Assembly (NCBI GenBank): GCA_030424825.1
Contig: JAUHWE010000148.1
Span: forward strand, 1-9,091
Origin: Verrucomicrobiia bacterium
Lineage (GTDB): Bacteria > Verrucomicrobiota > Verrucomicrobiia > Opitutales > Opitutaceae
DNA length: 9,091 bases
Reading direction: 5' to 3'
In this document: piece after piece, positions 6,337 to 9,091 of the stretch
Position numbering within the stretch: position 1 is the first letter of the stretch
How the letters are laid out: each line of letters opens with the position of its first letter
Notes under the pieces: generated by a model
What the model was told of the DNA's origin: nothing
The model's input: only the letters and a program-made list of their open reading frames with translations
The model's database searches: none
Translations under genes and position numbers: made by a program

Positions 6337-7842
6337 CTATTCTGCCGTGGCGTCATCCATGCTGACTCGCTTTCTGGCTTTCCACTCTTGATAGATGGAA
6401 TAGATGAGAAACACTACGGAAATGACCGTAAAGGTGGCGGCGATGGGGCGGGTAATCATGGGAGCAAAGGAACCTTCGGACATTTGGAGCCCCGATCGAA
6501 GTTCGGATTCCATGATGTCGGCAAGCACGTAGCCGATGACGAAGGGGCCTAGAGGGAATTTTGCCCGATCGAGAATGAACCCCAGCACTCCAAATCCGAT
6601 AACCACCCAAACGTCGAACATGCGATTCGAAGGTGCGTAGGCTCCAATTAAACAGAAAGCGAATACGATGGGGATCAGATAGGCACGATTGATATTGATG
6701 ACTTTGGCGAGCCCCCGAGCGGATAGGACCATGATCAGAAACATGACAATATTCGCGACAACGTATCCTGTCATCAAAGACCATGCCAAGTCTCCATTGG
6801 TTTGGAAAAGAAGGGGGCCGGGCTGGATCTGGTGCATGATCATCGCTCCGAGCAAAATCGCGTCAACCGGCGCCCCCGGAATACCGATGGTGATGAGGGG
6901 AATCAGGGCTCCACCGGCATTGGCGTTGTTTGCCGATTCGGCGGCCACAATCCCTTCATCGTGTCCCGTCCCGAACTTTTCAGGAGTCTTGCTAAACGTC
7001 TTGGCGATCCCATAGGCGACCATCGAGGAAATACTGGCTCCGATTCCGGGGAGAATACCGACCCAGGTTCCGATGCAGGAAGATCTTAGAATGTTAACGA
7101 TGTGCTCTTTCCACTCTCTGAACTTGGGGAAGAGGCGCTCGCCTTTTCCCATTGAAATGCTGATTCCCTTTTTGTTGATCTCAAGAGCGTCCTTGATGAT
7201 CTGGCTCATGACAAATATCCCCAGCAGGACGGGCAACAGATTGAATCCGTCATCCATGGATTCGAATCCATACGTCAATCGTAGTTGCCCATCGGATTCA
7301 TTCAATCCGGGCATGGCAGCCATCAAGCCGAGCATGGCGGCCATGAGGCCTTTCAACATGGAGCCCTGGCTAATGGAGGCGATCAGGACTACGGCCATGA
7401 GAACCATCGTGAAGTATTCCCAGGGACCGAATTTGTGGGCGAAATCGGAGAGCGGGGGAGCGAGGGCGATTAGAAAAACGCCAGAGACGATCCCCCCAAA
7501 AAGCGAAGCTCCGATACCGAGGCTGAGTGCCTTGCCAGGCTGGCCTTGCTGGGCCAGCGGGTAGCCATCGAAGGTAGTCATCATCGCCGATGGTGTTCCC
7601 GGCATCTTGAGTAGTGTAGCGCTGATTAAACCGCCACTTACGGAACCGACGTGCATGCCCATTAGCAGCAGAACCGCATTGGTGCTGTCCATGGAGAATG
7701 TAAGCGGAACGGTTAGAGCCATAAGCATTCCACCCCCTAGACCTGGAATGGCTCCTACGAATATGCCGCCGGCGACTCCAATGATAATCCACAGAAGTGG
7801 GTAGGGGCTCAGGACGTGCTGAAATGCGTTCAGAATTTCCAT
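6337..7842 (-). CDS. tctA: TTT transporter large permease subunit, TctA family
   Basis: This is the 501-residue large membrane subunit of a tripartite tricarboxylate-type secondary transporter, at the usual family length. Family signatures are clear. The first repeat has VGAIPGLGGGMLMALTVPLT (29-48) and PGTPSAMMTTFDGYPLAQQG (81-100). The second has VGILPGIGASISSMVAYG (261-278), FGTGHDEGIVAAESANNA (290-307), GGALIPLITIGIPGAPVDAI (310-329) and QIQPGPLLF (338-346). The two glycine/proline-rich halves reflect the known internal duplication. Hydrophobic segments fill most of the chain, which ends in a short basic, cytoplasm-like tail. The ATG at 7842 lies 6 bp after the tctB stop without a clear ribosome binding site, so translational coupling is likely. 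The transported acid cannot be read from the permease; citrate, other carboxylates and aromatic acids are all known for the family. Confidence 0.95.
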   Translation of the reverse strand: MEILNAFQHVLSPYPLLWIIIGVAGGIFVGAIPGLGGGMLMALTVPLTFSMDSTNAVLLLMGMHVGSVSGGLISATLLKMPGTPSAMMTTFDGYPLAQQGQPGKALSLGIGASLFGGIVSGVFLIALAPPLSDFAHKFGPWEYFTMVLMAVVLIASISQGSMLKGLMAAMLGLMAAMPGLNESDGQLRLTYGFESMDDGFNLLPVLLGIFVMSQIIKDALEINKKGISISMGKGERLFPKFREWKEHIVNILRSSCIGTWVGILPGIGASISSMVAYGIAKTFSKTPEKFGTGHDEGIVAAESANNANAGGALIPLITIGIPGAPVDAILLGAMIMHQIQPGPLLFQTNGDLAWSLMTGYVVANIVMFLIMVLSARGLAKVININRAYLIPIVFAFCLIGAYAPSNRMFDVWVVIGFGVLGFILDRAKFPLGPFVIGYVLADIMESELRSGLQMSEGSFAPMITRPIAATFTVISVVFLIYSIYQEWKARKRVSMDDATAE

Positions 7843-7848
7843 TGTGAA

Positions 7849-8325
7849 TTATTGAGGCAAATCCATATAGAAAATTTCGGTAAAGAGATATTGTCCCCCA
7901 AATCCGAATACGATTGCGACAATAGCGCTAGAGATCATGACTCGTTTTTCGAATCGGGCTAGTAGTGAGCTCAGAAGGAAAACGAAAACGACGGTAGCGA
8001 TCCGATAGCTGAGTAGACCGCTTTGCATGGATAAGATATAGAGGGAAGGGACGAGCACGACAGACAGAGCGAGGAGGGGTTCGTCACGAAATCCTTTGGG
8101 TTCTTTAGTCGGCTGGTTCTTCAGGGAACGATACGCTCGAATGGCAATGGCGATCGCCAAAGCGATCACGATATAGGCAGAGTATTTGGGGAAGGCCGCA
8201 GATCCTACCGGGTCAAAAAAGGGAGGTGGAATGTCTTTGACGCCCATTAATATAAATACGGCCAAAGCGATCAGCCCTCCGCATACGGCGAGGTCGAGTC
8301 GAGGAGTCCGGGATTTTGAAGCCAT
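7849..8325 (-). CDS. tctB: TTT transporter small membrane subunit, TctB family
   Basis: TctB is the small, poorly conserved membrane partner of TctA. The 158 residues contain four or five hydrophobic helices (about 11-30, 46-64, 83-99, 107-124 and 129-148). The segment DPVGSAAFPKYSA (38-50), just before the second helix, resembles the family's conserved G-x-G-x-x-x-FP motif. The hydrophilic stretch at 65-82 fits the loop between helices 2 and 3. Recognition rests mainly on size, topology and position between the receptor and the large permease. The ATG at 8325 lies 3 bp after the tctC stop and the gene ends 6 bp before tctA. No clear Shine-Dalgarno sequence precedes it, consistent with coupled translation. 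Confidence 0.88.
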   Translation of the reverse strand: MASKSRTPRLDLAVCGGLIALAVFILMGVKDIPPPFFDPVGSAAFPKYSAYIVIALAIAIAIRAYRSLKNQPTKEPKGFRDEPLLALSVVLVPSLYILSMQSGLLSYRIATVVFVFLLSSLLARFEKRVMISSAIVAIVFGFGGQYLFTEIFYMDLPQ

Positions 8326-8328
8326 GAA

Positions 8329-9091
8329 TCAGGGATTTCTTGCTTTTGCGACTATGGGTGTGACACGTGCACGAATATTGTCGAGGAATTCGTGGACGAT
8401 CTCAGACCCGCCAAATTCGTTGTGGATGCCCAGAGATTCGAATTCCTTTTTTATTTCAGGAAGTGCCATTACTGTACGCAGCGCGTCGGCGATATACTCA
8501 ATTCGGTCGCTAGGGGTCCCCTTGGGTGCCAGCCAGATACGCGAGTCACTTACGACGAGATCCACGCCGGTTTCTTTAGCGGTCGGTGTATTTGGAAAAT
8601 GGGGCGTGCGTTCCTCAGATAGAAATACGAGTGGCTTCAGGCCGGTGCTTTCGTACTTGATGAATTCGAGGAGAGAGAAGAGGGAAAGGTCCGTATGTTT
8701 GCCTAGAATGGAGGCGAGTCGTTTTGAGCCTCCCCCTGTTTGTATGAAATTGAGCTCAATTCCAGCTCCCTCAGCGAACATAAGTGGTGTCAGGTGCACG
8801 GGTAGCCCAATGTTGGTAGCGATCTTGACTGACCTGGGATCGCTCTTTGATTCAGCGATTAGTGTTTCGATTGAGTCGAAGCGCGAACTTTCCAGTACAC
8901 CCAAGCCGATCTGGGAGTAGCCGGACCGGCCAATGACGGTAAAGTCTGTGTGGTCATAATTGACGATTCCCATCGCTTTCGATGTGACAATGCCCGGCGT
9001 CCAAAGACCGATGGTGTATCCATCTGGTGGGGAATCTTTGAGTTTTCGCGTGCCGATTGTCCCTCCGGCGCCATCCAGATTGACGACCACT
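8329..9091 (-). CDS. tctC: TTT transporter periplasmic receptor (TctC/Bug family), N-terminus outside the window
   Basis: This is the extracytoplasmic solute-binding protein that delivers substrate to TctA/TctB. The visible 253 residues begin VVVNLDGAGGTIGTRKL, the family's usual VVxNxxGAGGxxG motif, which normally lies some 60-80 residues into the protein. The signal peptide and first strands are therefore beyond base 9091, and the GTG at 9090 is an internal valine. Further markers are SPPDGYTIGLWT (20-31), the second-lobe binding region NFIQTGGGSKRLASILGKHT (114-133), FPNTPTAKETGVDLVV (165-180) and the WLAPKGTP turn (186-193), followed by the C-terminal helices. The phenylalanine-isoleucine-glutamine before GGG replaces the more common PYKG-type loop, which may reflect an unusual ligand. 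It is first in a tight tctC-tctB-tctA order; the promoter lies outside the window. Confidence 0.93.
   Translation of the reverse strand, partial: VVVNLDGAGGTIGTRKLKDSPPDGYTIGLWTPGIVTSKAMGIVNYDHTDFTVIGRSGYSQIGLGVLESSRFDSIETLIAESKSDPRSVKIATNIGLPVHLTPLMFAEGAGIELNFIQTGGGSKRLASILGKHTDLSLFSLLEFIKYESTGLKPLVFLSEERTPHFPNTPTAKETGVDLVVSDSRIWLAPKGTPSDRIEYIADALRTVMALPEIKKEFESLGIHNEFGGSEIVHEFLDNIRARVTPIVAKARNP

Noticed and set aside
9088..9090. GTG at 9090 as the start of the tctC gene
   Set aside because: It encodes a valine in the conserved VVVN-GAGG strand; the signal peptide region must lie further upstream.
1..9091. Mobile elements, CRISPR arrays, tRNA or rRNA genes
   Set aside because: I saw no transposase or integrase frame, no regularly spaced direct repeats, and no tRNA cloverleaf in the gaps.

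Overview
The window is ordinary bacterial chromosome: dense, mostly single-strand coding, with short gaps. It carries no insertion sequence, phage gene, CRISPR array, tRNA or rRNA that I can see. Two genes run off the ends: a formylglycine-generating enzyme on the left and a TctC-type solute receptor on the right. The mixture suggests an aerobic, possibly marine, Gram-negative heterotroph: an oxygen-dependent sulfatase-activating enzyme, a tripartite tricarboxylate-type (TTT) transporter with a periplasmic receptor, an RpoD/SigA-like sigma factor, and a receiver protein with a very long coiled coil. A Planctomycetota-Verrucomicrobiota-type lineage such as Opitutae would fit. That placement is inference from gene style, not a measured similarity.

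Layout: the FGE gene (2-943) is the only + strand gene. It converges with a 14 bp gap on a minus-strand gene for a degenerate receiver plus coiled-coil protein (958-2631, TTG start). Upstream of that gene are a TATAAT box and a probable terminator for the next minus-strand unit. That unit is a sigma-70 factor (2926-3975), possibly followed by a 47-codon ORF (2778-2921). The 245 bp between the sigma gene and trpE hold a strong GC-rich imperfect inverted repeat, a shorter AT-rich one, and a possible sigma promoter. Next come trpE (4221-5720), a small P-loop kinase gene interrupted by a frameshift at an A7 run (5782-6293), and a transporter set read tctC-tctB-tctA (9091-6337).

Working together: tctC, tctB and tctA are separated by 3 and 6 bp and form one secondary transporter: TctC captures an organic acid in the periplasm and hands it to the TctA/TctB membrane complex. 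The kinase and trpE follow on the same strand after gaps of 43 and 61 bp. They could be read through from the transporter promoter, but nothing links tryptophan synthesis to this transport, so I regard it as simple adjacency. The sigma factor and the receiver/coiled-coil gene look like separate transcription units.

The best leads are the frameshifted kinase, the pseudo-receiver with an internally repetitive coiled coil, the strong trpE-sigma intergenic hairpin, and the small ORF or structured RNA after the sigma gene. I do not see a convincing multi-gene undescribed system.
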